A stretch of DNA of 20,097 nucleotides, from positions 1 to 20,097 of IMG/VR virus record IMGVR_UViG_3300031396_000013; one strand, 5' to 3'. The position numbers and the translations under genes were made by a program. Source of the stretch: a virus. Positions 1-7,804 of this stretch are shown piece by piece. Within the stretch, counting starts at the first letter, position 1. Every line of letters begins with the position of its first letter. The notes beneath the pieces were generated by a model. That model was not told the DNA's origin. It worked only from the letters and a program-made list of their open reading frames with translations, and did no database searches.

Positions 1-3000
1 CCTTGCTCAAATCTGAGCTGATCCATTTGACTGACAGTCTTGCCTATGCTACCAGTATACTTTTGGAATCTGCCAAATTCTTGTCCAGTCAGTTCTCCGG
101 TATCAACTGTTTTCGCGGCAAATTTAATATTCTTAATGTTTTCATTCTCTGCCAGACCGGTGTTAATATTGTCCATTATCTTGGCAAAACGAGCGATACC
201 ACCTGAAGGCTCCATACCGAACAACTGCTGGACCTTGTCAATGGCATATTCGATTTTCTCGCCGAATGTCCCTTCAGGGCCAAACATCCAAAGGCTTAGC
301 GCGCCCGCAGCCGCCGCAACACCTGTCAATATCAGAGTGGTTGTTCCGATAAAGGCGATAATTCGGAGGAAAGCGGCTCGCAAGCCCGTCAGACCGGCTC
401 GTGCTATGCGAACCATCCCTCCGATAACGTCGTTCATGAGAACGCCCAACGCGGGGCCCAGGTTTTGAATTGTTTCGGAGATACTGTTTGCAAGATCGGT
501 AAAAGTCTCTCCGCTAAAGCTCTTTAAAAGCTCGCCAATTTCGGAGAATGCACCGGCCTTGCCGATTGCGCCGCCTGCTACCAAGCCTTGGCTGCCGGTA
601 ATTTTGCCGAAAAGCTCGGTGATCGCTCCGAAGCCGACCCTGGCGGCTGGCCCCAAGAGCTGGAGGGCTGTGCTGAGGGAGTTGTAAATAACATTGCCCA
701 TCAGCTTGAATGCGGGAGTCACTACGGCTACTACTTTCATCACACTGCTTCTGAAACTGCCAAGAGCCGTTGCGAATCCTGCGAACCTGGCTTTTGCCGC
801 AGCTAGTCCTGCTGCTCTTGCCGCTTTAGCCGCGCCTGCTGCTGCTTCAGAACCCACGACAGCCGTCCTGCGGCTGGCATAGTCGGTAGCGACACCAGCC
901 GTCATCCCGTTACGCATGTTGCGAAGTCTTTCGCTGTTGATGCCGGGAGCCGCCGCCGCAATCGCAGAAGTGGAGGCATTCTTGAGCACTAAGTTGCGTG
1001 CCACTGAGAAATCTTTGAAAGCATTGGCCAACAAGCCGATACCTGTGACTGCCACACCAACACCTGCCGCGACAGCAATTAGCCTGCCGAGTTCGCCAGA
1101 GATGTCAGAAAGCGTATCGTCACTGCCCGCGAATGCGCCCATGCTGCCAAATAGGAGACCTAGCCCCCCAATGATCAAGCCTGTTTTTGAAGTAGCTACT
1201 CTCGCTAACAGTCCAAAGCCTGATCGGAATGCGTCAAGGGCTATCCCAAGACCAGCTTTTATTACTCTGCCTGAGCTTCGCGCCAAGCTTATTGTAGCGC
1301 TCACCACTCTCCCGCCGACTCCGTTAGGACCTAGTACGTTAAATACTCGGCTGCCGAAATTAACTACGGTGTCATATAGCGGGGCAAGCTTCCTGGCAAA
1401 GACGCCTGTCATTTTGCTGAACGCAGACTTTAAGTCGTTCAAGGCGAACAATCTCTCTCCGAAAATTAATCGGGCAAATGAGATGTTGCCGCTCACGTAT
1501 TTGCTGCGGTTCTTGCGGATGTTTGCCATAACATCTGAGCCGACGTTTGCGATGTCGTTTGCAAACGTACCTAACACGCCCGGCCCTCTCCTGCGGCGTC
1601 CTCCGCCGAAAGCTTTTGAGAGTACCGCTGACATTCCTGCGGCTGCCGGTGCGATTGCATCAGCAAGGAAAGAGCCCGCGTAGACGCTCTTTGCATAGAC
1701 CGCCGAAGCCAAGAAACTACCTTTAAGCATTTGCGTCAGAACCGCCGCTGACTGCCGGAAGATCAAGCCCAGACGCGCGGGGCCAATCAAGCCGTTTATG
1801 AGCAAGGGGATGCCGACGAGCGCTGATTCCAGAAATGAAATCGATTCAAAAGCAAAAGAAGAAGCAAATGCAGCGCCAGCTAGAAGACCCGATTTCCCTA
1901 GGCTCTTGATGATGCCAGCCATTTTTCCGCCACCACCGAGGCCGCCAACGGGCAGGAAAGGTGCCATGTAGCCGACAGCTCCTCCACCGCGTGGTCTCTT
2001 GCCTTTGGTTGGCCCTTTAGTCGCTGCTTCACCGAGTAGCAGGTTGCCGATACCTTGAAAGAGCTTCTGGCCTTTTACGTACTTCATGTATGCAACAGAG
2101 CCGATAATCATACCTGTCAGTACAGCATTAGAAGTAGCAAACTCTAAGAGGGACCCGAACAAATCAGAGATGATTGGAATTCCGCCGGTGATTGCGTTGA
2201 CTAGCCCACTGATGAGCCCGTTCATAACAGCCGGAATTGCGGCTAACATGAAATCAATAGCGTCTTTGATGCCGGTGATGAAGGCTGCCGCGACCGTGCC
2301 TCCAATTGTTCCTACGAAAGTAGCGATACCGCCAAACACTTTTTCGTAGTCAACGTTGAAAGCGTCACTAAGCAAGTTAAGAAGGAAACCTGCGGAACCT
2401 ATTTTCAGAAGGGCATTGCTGCTAAACAATGCAAACCCAGTACCGATAGCGGTTGCGAGGTTGGCGCTCAGCACACTGAACACCCGACCGTAGTCGGCGG
2501 TCATAATTGTCTCAAAAATGCCTGCCACGTTTATGCCGACGCTGGAAAACATGTTAGCGATTCTTTCGCCGATCGACATAAAAGCTTGACTAACTCTATC
2601 TCCAAAGCGGTTTATTTTACTGAGCGCGCCGCCTAGGTTGTCTGTGTAATCCACCACGCCGTCAATCATGTCAGGCCAATAAGAATTACCAACCACTTTA
2701 TCGTAGATGTCTAGAAACACAGCCTTGACACTGCGGCCAAAGTCTTTAACCATCTTCGGGACTACAGCTGTCATCTTGACAGTCAATGCCTGAACGCGAT
2801 CAACCATCCTTTTGTAGAGGTCCATTGAGCCTTCTGCGATGCCCTCCATGTCGAATGACGGAAGCGCTTTAAAAGAAAAGTCAATATCGGTAATGCTTTT
2901 CAACTTGTCTTTGAAGTTGTCTAGACCTTTGTCAATATTTTTACCAAACAACTCCTCGAATGCCGCACCAAAACCGTCGAGGAGGCGTTCGCCCATTGTT

Positions 3001-5129
3001 GCGCCAAACCCTTTCAACAAGGCAAGAATACCTTTCAACGCCTCTTTCGTAACACTGACTGCCTTCGACGTAAAAGACTGTTTGTTAAAGAGGCTGTCAG
3101 CAATTTTTGTGCCGATGTCAGCAAGAAATCTGAAAGCACTTACAATCACATCCGCAATAAGATTGGCCAGCTTTGAGCCAAAGCTCTCAGAAAATGTGTC
3201 TGATAGAACATCTTTAAAAATTTTGCCAAAATACTTCAACTCAACCAGCAAGGGTGTGAACAAAACTCTAAGATTAGGCTGGATGATGTCTTTGTAAAGC
3301 ATGACAAATGCGCCACCCAGGGCTTTCACTGTCGTCAGCAGCTTGTCAAAGCGCGTGTTCCTGATAAACAAGAATTTGTTCTCAAGAAGACCCAGCTCAA
3401 CGCCTAAATCTCTAAACGGAATAGCAACGCGGTACGCCGCTACCTCTAACGATCTGAAAATCACAGGCCATTGCCGAGTCGGGCCGGACTGGAGTTCGTC
3501 GTTAAAGTTTCCGAGGTTTTCCTTCAAAGTAATGAGTGAGTCTGACCTGAAAATATCAACGAATGACCTTTCGATATTTTGTCCCAGGCGAGAAACACTG
3601 AGTGTGTCATTAATAGCTTGTAGCCCACGAAGGAAAGGTCGTAGTGCCCTGTCAGCTTTTGCTTCCGTGACTGTGAAAAGCTTGACAATTTCTTTCTCGA
3701 CACTGTTTGTGAGAGGTCGTATTGCCAACCTTGTGTCGCCCACAACGCCTAAGATTTTTGAGCTAACTGTTGCGAAAACTGAGCCAATTTCAAAGCCAAT
3801 TAGGGCCGTCGATTTCAAGGTCTCTGTAAGCGCACTGTCGGCTTCTTTTCGGGCGGCTTTTAGCGTACCTACATCCACACTGTATGTGAACTCACCGGAG
3901 CCGACTGTTGTGAGCTTGCCGATCTGCTCAGAAGCTGCGCTAATCTCTTCGGCGACTTCTCCGGGCTTGAAATACTTTTGTAATTGGTTCAGCCCGTAAA
4001 GGACTTTTCGATAACGCCAGGTAGCTGCGGCGACGTCATCAATAGAATCGCTGTACTTGTAAACTAACTTTGCCGCACGGAAAGCGCTGTCTTCCACTTG
4101 GAACGACCGCGAAAAGTTTTGTATGTCCAGCATCGTGTTGTTGACGGAATCACTAACCGACGATGAAGCGCGGTCGATTGCGTCTGACATGCCTACAAGC
4201 TTTGTGGCAAAGCGTCTAGAGGTCCCCAGCGCGTGGTTCAGTTCGCCAGAGAATAATGCGATAGATTTTGAAAGCTTTGCGACGCCTTGCTCGGCTTTGA
4301 TCTCTGTCCGGTTAAACGCTTCTTCGGTCTTTGCGGCGTTATTGCGTAAGGTGCTGAATATAATTTCAGTTGTGATACCACCGGTAGCGGCAAACTCTCG
4401 CAATTCGCCGGCATTCATTTTCAACTCTCTCTGAAGTGCAAAGCTCAGTACTTTGAACTGCTCCATAACAGAGTTTAGCTCTTCACCCCTCAGCGCACCC
4501 GACGCAATACCCTGGCCCAGCTGCGTGAAGGCTGCTTTGAGGCCATCCAGAGAGGTGCCGGATAGCATTGCCATCTGCTGCAAGGTTCGAAGGTTGCTTA
4601 TGGTTGCTTGCTGGCTGACGCCCATCCTGTCGGACGCTTTCGTCAAGTCAACATACAGTGAAACGTTCTGAGCAAGCTCTGAGCGGGTATCCTTAGATAC
4701 CTTATATAGCTGTTCTTGCGCGCGAAAGACGCCCAGCATGCTGTTTTCGACCAGCTTGAGGCGGTTTTGTAAGTCCGTCAAGTCGTCCGCGACTTTGTTG
4801 AAAGCGTTAGTGGCCGCGATCGCCGCAATTGCGCTGCCCACGGCAAGTACAGTGTTCCTAAGTCCCGACATCCCATTGGAGGTTTTAGTTACAGACTTGT
4901 CTACTTTGCGCAGTGACTGAGTCCCTTTGCGCTCCATTTTCTTAAAAGACTTTGTAGCGCCGTCGGCTTCTTTCTCAAGGTTATTTGAGCGTTTGCCAAA
5001 GACTTTGTCTAGAGCAGTTCCGGAGAAACGTGCATTCTTTGTCACGTCTCCGATCTTCCGGTTGAGTTGCTCTAATTCCGCTCTCGCGCTATTAGTTTTA
5101 GCCTCAGCATCAATACGAATGCCAGCCAT
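1..5129 (-). CDS. Tape measure protein, C-terminus beyond the left edge
   Basis: Start ATG at 5129 with AGGAG seven bases upstream; the frame is open without a stop for 1709 codons to the left edge. Residues about 1-75 are a basic coiled coil (ARAELEQLNRKIGDVTKNAR). Residues about 75-270 carry the tape measure N-terminal domain (TIGR02675 type), with MLSGTSLDGLKAAFTQLGQG at residue 188 and ASGALRGEELNSVMEQ after it. Long helical stretches follow, interspersed with several hydrophobic or Gly/Ala-rich segments such as GKSGLLAGAAFASSFAFESI, likely membrane-interacting during DNA entry. The protein sets tail length; with about 0.15 nm per residue, 1709 residues already imply a tail over 250 nm. 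No lysozyme or peptidase domain is evident in the visible part. Confidence 0.93.
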   Translation of the reverse strand, partial: MAGIRIDAEAKTNSARAELEQLNRKIGDVTKNARFSGTALDKVFGKRSNNLEKEADGATKSFKKMERKGTQSLRKVDKSVTKTSNGMSGLRNTVLAVGSAIAAIAATNAFNKVADDLTDLQNRLKLVENSMLGVFRAQEQLYKVSKDTRSELAQNVSLYVDLTKASDRMGVSQQATISNLRTLQQMAMLSGTSLDGLKAAFTQLGQGIASGALRGEELNSVMEQFKVLSFALQRELKMNAGELREFAATGGITTEIIFSTLRNNAAKTEEAFNRTEIKAEQGVAKLSKSIALFSGELNHALGTSRRFATKLVGMSDAIDRASSSVSDSVNNTMLDIQNFSRSFQVEDSAFRAAKLVYKYSDSIDDVAAATWRYRKVLYGLNQLQKYFKPGEVAEEISAASEQIGKLTTVGSGEFTYSVDVGTLKAARKEADSALTETLKSTALIGFEIGSVFATVSSKILGVVGDTRLAIRPLTNSVEKEIVKLFTVTEAKADRALRPFLRGLQAINDTLSVSRLGQNIERSFVDIFRSDSLITLKENLGNFNDELQSGPTRQWPVIFRSLEVAAYRVAIPFRDLGVELGLLENKFLFIRNTRFDKLLTTVKALGGAFVMLYKDIIQPNLRVLFTPLLVELKYFGKIFKDVLSDTFSESFGSKLANLIADVIVSAFRFLADIGTKIADSLFNKQSFTSKAVSVTKEALKGILALLKGFGATMGERLLDGFGAAFEELFGKNIDKGLDNFKDKLKSITDIDFSFKALPSFDMEGIAEGSMDLYKRMVDRVQALTVKMTAVVPKMVKDFGRSVKAVFLDIYDKVVGNSYWPDMIDGVVDYTDNLGGALSKINRFGDRVSQAFMSIGERIANMFSSVGINVAGIFETIMTADYGRVFSVLSANLATAIGTGFALFSSNALLKIGSAGFLLNLLSDAFNVDYEKVFGGIATFVGTIGGTVAAAFITGIKDAIDFMLAAIPAVMNGLISGLVNAITGGIPIISDLFGSLLEFATSNAVLTGMIIGSVAYMKYVKGQKLFQGIGNLLLGEAATKGPTKGKRPRGGGAVGYMAPFLPVGGLGGGGKMAGIIKSLGKSGLLAGAAFASSFAFESISFLESALVGIPLLINGLIGPARLGLIFRQSAAVLTQMLKGSFLASAVYAKSVYAGSFLADAIAPAAAGMSAVLSKAFGGGRRRRGPGVLGTFANDIANVGSDVMANIRKNRSKYVSGNISFARLIFGERLFALNDLKSAFSKMTGVFARKLAPLYDTVVNFGSRVFNVLGPNGVGGRVVSATISLARSSGRVIKAGLGIALDAFRSGFGLLARVATSKTGLIIGGLGLLFGSMGAFAGSDDTLSDISGELGRLIAVAAGVGVAVTGIGLLANAFKDFSVARNLVLKNASTSAIAAAAPGINSERLRNMRNGMTAGVATDYASRRTAVVGSEAAAGAAKAARAAGLAAAKARFAGFATALGSFRSSVMKVVAVVTPAFKLMGNVIYNSLSTALQLLGPAARVGFGAITELFGKITGSQGLVAGGAIGKAGAFSEIGELLKSFSGETFTDLANSISETIQNLGPALGVLMNDVIGGMVRIARAGLTGLRAAFLRIIAFIGTTTLILTGVAAAAGALSLWMFGPEGTFGEKIEYAIDKVQQLFGMEPSGGIARFAKIMDNINTGLAENENIKNIKFAAKTVDTGELTGQEFGRFQKYTGSIGKTVSQMDQLRFEQ

Positions 5130-5140
5130 AGCAATCTCCT

Positions 5141-5177
5141 GAAATTAAACCCCACCAAGCGACAGGCTCAGTGGGGT
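5141..5177 (-). terminator. Terminator-like hairpin before the tape measure gene
   Basis: On the minus strand ACCCCAC (5177-5171) pairs with GTGGGGT (5155-5149), with an inner AGC/GCT pairing, followed by TTAATTTC. The stem is strong but the T-run is broken by AA, so it may act as a partial terminator or an mRNA-stability element that separates the tape measure from upstream genes. The tape measure SD (AGGAG) follows directly. Confidence 0.6.
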
Positions 5178-5182
5178 ATGGT

Positions 5183-5479
5183 TTAATCTTCGCGAACAAT
5201 TATCCCGTTAGCTTCTACGCCGGGGGTGCTCAGAATCGCGCTTTCAACAAAGTTTAGTGGTGCCTGCATGGAAGAGCCCCGGTTGAGTTGGCGCAGATGC
5301 TCTACGGGGTTATATATCCCCTTATCATCGTACGTCCAACCATCTCTGGCCTCTCCTGTGTCAACGGGTGTGGCGTCTCTCAGACCTCTAATTGCTTTCT
5401 TTTTAGTTTCTTTGACCAGCTTTTTAGAAGCTTCGTCAAATTCGTCTTTCAAATTACCCGTCACTCTGACTCTCATCAT
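5183..5479 (-). CDS. HK97 gp10-like tail/neck protein
   Basis: The protein has 98 residues. Two ATGs are adjacent; the first (5479) is nearer to GGAGA. The sequence fits the HK97 gp10 family: an N-terminal strand (MMRVRVTGNLKDEF), an amphipathic helix (DEASKKLVKETKKKAIRGL), then the hallmark ATPVDTGEARDGWTYDD (family 'aPvdTG.Lr.s') and a C-terminal LRQLNRGSSMQAPLNFVESA (family 'a..le.GsskqapP.fv..a'). Family members help complete the neck or tail joint and usually sit between head closure and tail terminator. Here the gene lies after the chaperones and just before the tape measure, which is unusual. It is short for the family. Confidence 0.82.
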   Translation of the reverse strand: MMRVRVTGNLKDEFDEASKKLVKETKKKAIRGLRDATPVDTGEARDGWTYDDKGIYNPVEHLRQLNRGSSMQAPLNFVESAILSTPGVEANGIIVRED

Positions 5480-5795
5480 AGGGTAGTTTCTCTCCGCCTC
5501 TGGCCGCCATCAGCTTCCCTAGAAGGCTCGTGCCTTGAAGTTCGGGCTGTTCCAGCATGCCGTCTGTGTGCTTGATATCTCTAGGCTTCATAATCTTAGC
5601 CAGAGAAGGGAACACCTCACCGGGCTTTGCTTTGACGCCTTGGGCTTGAAGAAGTTTAAAAGCTCGGTTGTCTTCTTGCCAGCCGGGTGGTTGAATCTCA
5701 AAGAAAGCTTGCCACCCAAGAATTTCCTCGTAAGGCATCTCTTCAATGAGTTGGTAAACCGGCATCTTCAGGTGAAAGGCGATCTCGTAGATCAT
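5454..5795 (-). CDS. Tail assembly chaperone, T-type domain
   Basis: The stand-alone ORF has 113 residues from an ATG at 5795, 14 bases after the G-type stop. The start MIYEIAFHLKMPVYQLIEEM followed by PYEEILGWQAFFEIQPPGW closely fits the T-type chaperone pattern (hydrophobic 'gm.v.el....s..El..W.ay...eP'). It could be translated on its own from AGGTGA, about eight bases upstream, or as the C-terminal half of a G-T fusion of roughly 236 residues after a -1 frameshift. In related phages the fusion is the working form, binding tape measure and recruiting tail tube subunits. The end overlaps the next gene by 26 bases. Confidence 0.78.
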   Translation of the reverse strand: MIYEIAFHLKMPVYQLIEEMPYEEILGWQAFFEIQPPGWQEDNRAFKLLQAQGVKAKPGEVFPSLAKIMKPRDIKHTDGMLEQPELQGTSLLGKLMAARGGEKLPYDESQSDG

Positions 5796-5809
5796 CTGTT
5801 CTTCACCTG

Positions 5810-6166
5810 TTAGTCGGGCTCCCCCGGCGTAGCGGCATCCGGATTAATCCCCGAGAATTTTAGAATGCTGTTGGACAGGTTGCCCAGCTCGTCCATAGGG
5901 AAAGTCTCAAAGTCCTCGTCCGAAAGCTCTCCGGCCTCAGGGACAGACGACTTGATAACCATGCGAAGCATTGTCATGCCGTTGGTGTCATCTTCCTTCT
6001 TGGCCTGCTCCTGGATCTCCATAACGGTGCGGACACTCAGTTTGCCAATTTCAACTTCTTCGTCCATGAACGTAACTTTCATGGTCATGCGTTTTGAGAC
6101 AAGAGCTTTAAAACCTGACATTGGGGTTTGATCCTTTTTAATATTTGGAATATTAGGAGTTGTCAT
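5810..6166 (-). CDS. Tail assembly chaperone, G-type
   Basis: The gene encodes 118 residues from the ATG at 6166, picked because GGGAG sits five bases upstream; a GTG at 6172 falls within that SD spacing. Sequence shows a beta part (MKVTFMDEEVEIGKLSVRTV) and an acidic helical part (ELSDEDFETFPMDELGNLSN), the pattern of G-type chaperones that coat the tape measure protein during tube assembly. The next ORF (5795-5454) is in the -1 frame relative to this gene and begins just after it, the arrangement that lets a fraction of ribosomes make a fused G-T protein. The -1 frame is open from the TCC after a TAA (about 5842) through to the next ORF. Confidence 0.82.
   Translation of the reverse strand: MTTPNIPNIKKDQTPMSGFKALVSKRMTMKVTFMDEEVEIGKLSVRTVMEIQEQAKKEDDTNGMTMLRMVIKSSVPEAGELSDEDFETFPMDELGNLSNSILKFSGINPDAATPGEPD
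5819..5825 (-). other. Candidate -1 ribosomal frameshift site
   Basis: Near the end of the G-type gene the minus strand reads G-GGG-GAG in frame (codons CCG GGG GAG). A -1 slip on the G-run leaves the P-site codon GGG unchanged and moves the ribosome into the downstream chaperone frame, which has no stop before the next ORF. The fused junction would run on through ARLTGEEQMIYEIAFHLK. The heptamer is not identical to the lambda site GGGAAAG, so this position is a candidate, not proven. Confidence 0.5.
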
Positions 6167-6401
6167 TTTCACTCCCTGATTTGTTGACTATTGATTCGGA
6201 TAATTTGTCAATATCGCGTTTCATACCGTGGAGAATAGACAGCGTTTGCATAATCTCCATACTCTTGACGCTGTCGCCGCTAAATTCGGCCACACGGGCG
6301 ATAGTCTTGTTTATGCTGTAGTCAGCAGTGCCCCGCATGTGCTTTAGCGTGAGACTAATTACATAGTTTTTGTCAAAAGGCCGGTCAGGCGTATCAGTCA
6401 T
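6153..6401 (-). CDS. Small hypothetical protein between tail tube and tail chaperones
   Basis: The protein has 82 residues; its ATG is preceded by AGGGA, and it follows the tail tube terminator. It is mostly helical and charged (KNYVISLTLKHMRGTADYSI, DSVKSMEIMQTLSILHGMKR), with a Ser/Asn/Glu-rich tail SESIVNKSGSENDNS. It has no membrane segment. Its end overlaps the next start by 14 bases. Many siphoviruses carry a small extra gene at this point, but I do not recognise the family. Tail assembly is a guess from position only. Confidence 0.7.
   Translation of the reverse strand: MTDTPDRPFDKNYVISLTLKHMRGTADYSINKTIARVAEFSGDSVKSMEIMQTLSILHGMKRDIDKLSESIVNKSGSENDNS
6172..6176 (-). promoter_or_regulatory. 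Ribosome binding site for the G-type chaperone
   Basis: GGGAG on the minus strand lies five bases before the ATG at 6166 and touches the alternative GTG at 6172, so the ATG is the better start. Confidence 0.65.
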
Positions 6402-6420
6402 TGTAAATCCCTAATTAGGT

Positions 6421-6447
6421 AAAAATAGCCCCGCCAGTAGACGGGGC
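6421..6447 (-). terminator. Intrinsic terminator after the tail tube gene
   Basis: On the minus strand GCCCCG (6447-6442) pairs with CGGGGC (6433-6428) around an eight-base loop, followed by TATTTTT. A perfect six-pair GC stem plus a T-run is a textbook rho-independent terminator, placed just after the tail tube stop. It should lower expression of the following chaperone and tape measure genes relative to the tube. Confidence 0.88.
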
Positions 6448-6453
6448 AAAGTC

Positions 6454-7053
6454 TTAGCTTGTGAAAGCACCGAAGAACTCAGACTGAATAGTAAGAGTTA
6501 CCGTAGCAGTGTTCGTGTCGCTCAGCTGAGGAGAAACTTGAAGTGCTTCCAGCTTACCGAGCCAGTAATACTGAGAGTTGCCTACAGTGCCCACGCCCGG
6601 TGCGGTAGACGCGTATTTGGTATCGTCTGTGCCAGTCGGCTCAGCATTCAGCAAAGTGAACCGGAAGACGTGCTGTTTGCCGTCGCCGACGAAGTTACCC
6701 AAGATGTTACCGGCTTCTTTGGCCCATTCGGCGGGAACAAAGTTTAGAGTGATCTCCATTGAAGGAGCATCCGCCTGGCCCTGAATCTGCTGAGAGGTTT
6801 TTGAGCCGAACACCGGAACGTTCACAACGTTCGGAGGTGTACCCAAGCTCGGGAATTCTCGAACGTTCTTGATACGGGTGAATGTACCAGGAGCGGGTGT
6901 GCCGCCCATTGAAGCGATTTCAGTTGCGAACAGCGCTTGGAACTCGGCATCGGTGTCAAGAGCCGCGATCCCTGCAGGGGTCAGTTCTGTTGCTGGAGCT
7001 GCGACCGCAAGGTCTGAGAACAAACCTGCGCCGATTGAGGTAATTTGAGACAT
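6454..7053 (-). CDS. Major tail tube protein
   Basis: The protein has 199 residues; its ATG directly follows the TAA of the tail terminator, with GGAGA as SD. The sequence is Ala/Thr/Gly-rich and beta-structured, as expected for the gpV-type subunit that stacks into the hollow tail tube. Key segments are FTRIKNVREFPSLGTPPNVV, MEITLNFVPAEWAKEAGNIL, DGKQHVFRFTLLN and the closing TATVTLTIQSEFFGAFTS. A one-domain protein of this size without a sheath gene nearby indicates a siphovirus tail. A strong intrinsic terminator lies 6 bases after its stop, consistent with a transcript ending in this abundant protein. An Ig-like tail domain is not evident. Confidence 0.87.
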   Translation of the reverse strand: MSQITSIGAGLFSDLAVAAPATELTPAGIAALDTDAEFQALFATEIASMGGTPAPGTFTRIKNVREFPSLGTPPNVVNVPVFGSKTSQQIQGQADAPSMEITLNFVPAEWAKEAGNILGNFVGDGKQHVFRFTLLNAEPTGTDDTKYASTAPGVGTVGNSQYYWLGKLEALQVSPQLSDTNTATVTLTIQSEFFGAFTS

Positions 7054-7458
7054 TTAGTTTTCTCCGAAGTAGTTAAAAGCTATTGAATAAAGAGTCATGC
7101 TTAACGCAGGATCTTCTCTATCCTCTAGAGGCTTACCTGTACTGCTGCTCATAAACTGCGTCATCCCGGAAGAAAGCTGAACTGATTTGGCATTTAAGTA
7201 CTTGTCCAAAGCGTCAGCGATTTCCATTGGCCTTCTGGGGCCTTGAACGCGTGCAGCGAATATGTCTATTAACAGCATTCCCGCAACAGACTTTGTGTTG
7301 ATGCCTGTAGACGAGGGAATAACTGAAATTCGGATGTATTCTTGCCCAGGATTGTCGGGGACAATAAGAGAAGGGTGTGTCGCAATTCCTTCACTTTTCC
7401 ATTCATTTGTTGCGAACACCGAAAAGATGTCCTGTTGAGCATCAGTGTACCTACCCAT
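7054..7458 (-). CDS. Tail terminator protein
   Basis: The gene encodes 134 residues from the ATG at 7458. This start is selected by a perfect AGGAGG five bases upstream; an in-frame ATG at 7482 lies upstream of that SD inside the previous gene. The start overlaps the preceding TAG by eight bases. The sequence follows the pattern of the DUF4128-type tail terminators: QEYIRISVIPSSTGINTKSV, AGMLLIDIFAARVQGPRRPM (family 'G.l.idvf.p.g.G...'), and an alpha helix EIADALDKYLN, ending with a strand YSIAFNYFGEN. Such proteins cap the tail tube and join it to the head. Position directly before the tail tube gene agrees. Confidence 0.82.
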   Translation of the reverse strand: MGRYTDAQQDIFSVFATNEWKSEGIATHPSLIVPDNPGQEYIRISVIPSSTGINTKSVAGMLLIDIFAARVQGPRRPMEIADALDKYLNAKSVQLSSGMTQFMSSSTGKPLEDREDPALSMTLYSIAFNYFGEN

Positions 7459-7804
7459 CAGCGCCTCCTGATACAAGATCAAGTAAGGTAATATATTTGC
7501 GCTGGTGGACGACAGGTCCTACCGACCAAGATTCTCCTTTGATTTTCACTTGATCAAAACCTGATAAGATTGGCAGATCAACTGTTTTGAAAAGTAGCTG
7601 CATCTTTTTTACGCCTTTCTTTTTGGTTTCTTCAAGGATTACCGCAAGTATCTCCCTTTCGGGAGCGGCCTCGATAGCAGGTTGTCCCGAGCTGAAGTCA
7701 AAATCTGTAACCTCAGTTCTCACAAACACTACTGTCTGAGCCAAATCTTTGAGCTGTCGATAAGCTGTTGAAAGCTTTGCGTCAATTAACGCTGCGTAAG
7801 CCAT
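7451..7804 (-). CDS. Head closure (stopper) protein, probable
   Basis: The protein has 117 residues and starts within a TAATG overlap with the adaptor gene. An N-terminal helix (DAKLSTAYRQLKDLAQTVVF) is followed by beta-strand-rich sequence, including KKMQLLFKTVDLPILSGFDQ and VKIKGESWSVGPVVHQ. The small beta-barrel with phrases such as 'g..w.v' and a closing 'tLl.lv' fits head closure proteins that seal the connector after DNA packaging (SPP1 gp16-like). Gene order (adaptor, this gene, terminator, tail tube) is the main support. I did not see a family-specific signature, so it could be another small neck protein. Confidence 0.65.
   Translation of the reverse strand: MAYAALIDAKLSTAYRQLKDLAQTVVFVRTEVTDFDFSSGQPAIEAAPEREILAVILEETKKKGVKKMQLLFKTVDLPILSGFDQVKIKGESWSVGPVVHQRKYITLLDLVSGGADG
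7464..7469 (-). promoter_or_regulatory. Ribosome binding site that fixes the tail terminator start
   Basis: A perfect AGGAGG (minus strand) lies five bases before the ATG at 7458, inside the end of the preceding gene. It decides this start against the upstream in-frame ATG at 7482. Confidence 0.85.

Noticed and set aside
916-3999. Several long plus-strand ORFs opposite the tape measure gene
   Set aside because: They are Ser/Pro/Ala-rich mirror frames of the tape measure gene, without SD sites or protein-like domains; the minus-strand frame is open throughout and carries the tape measure domain.
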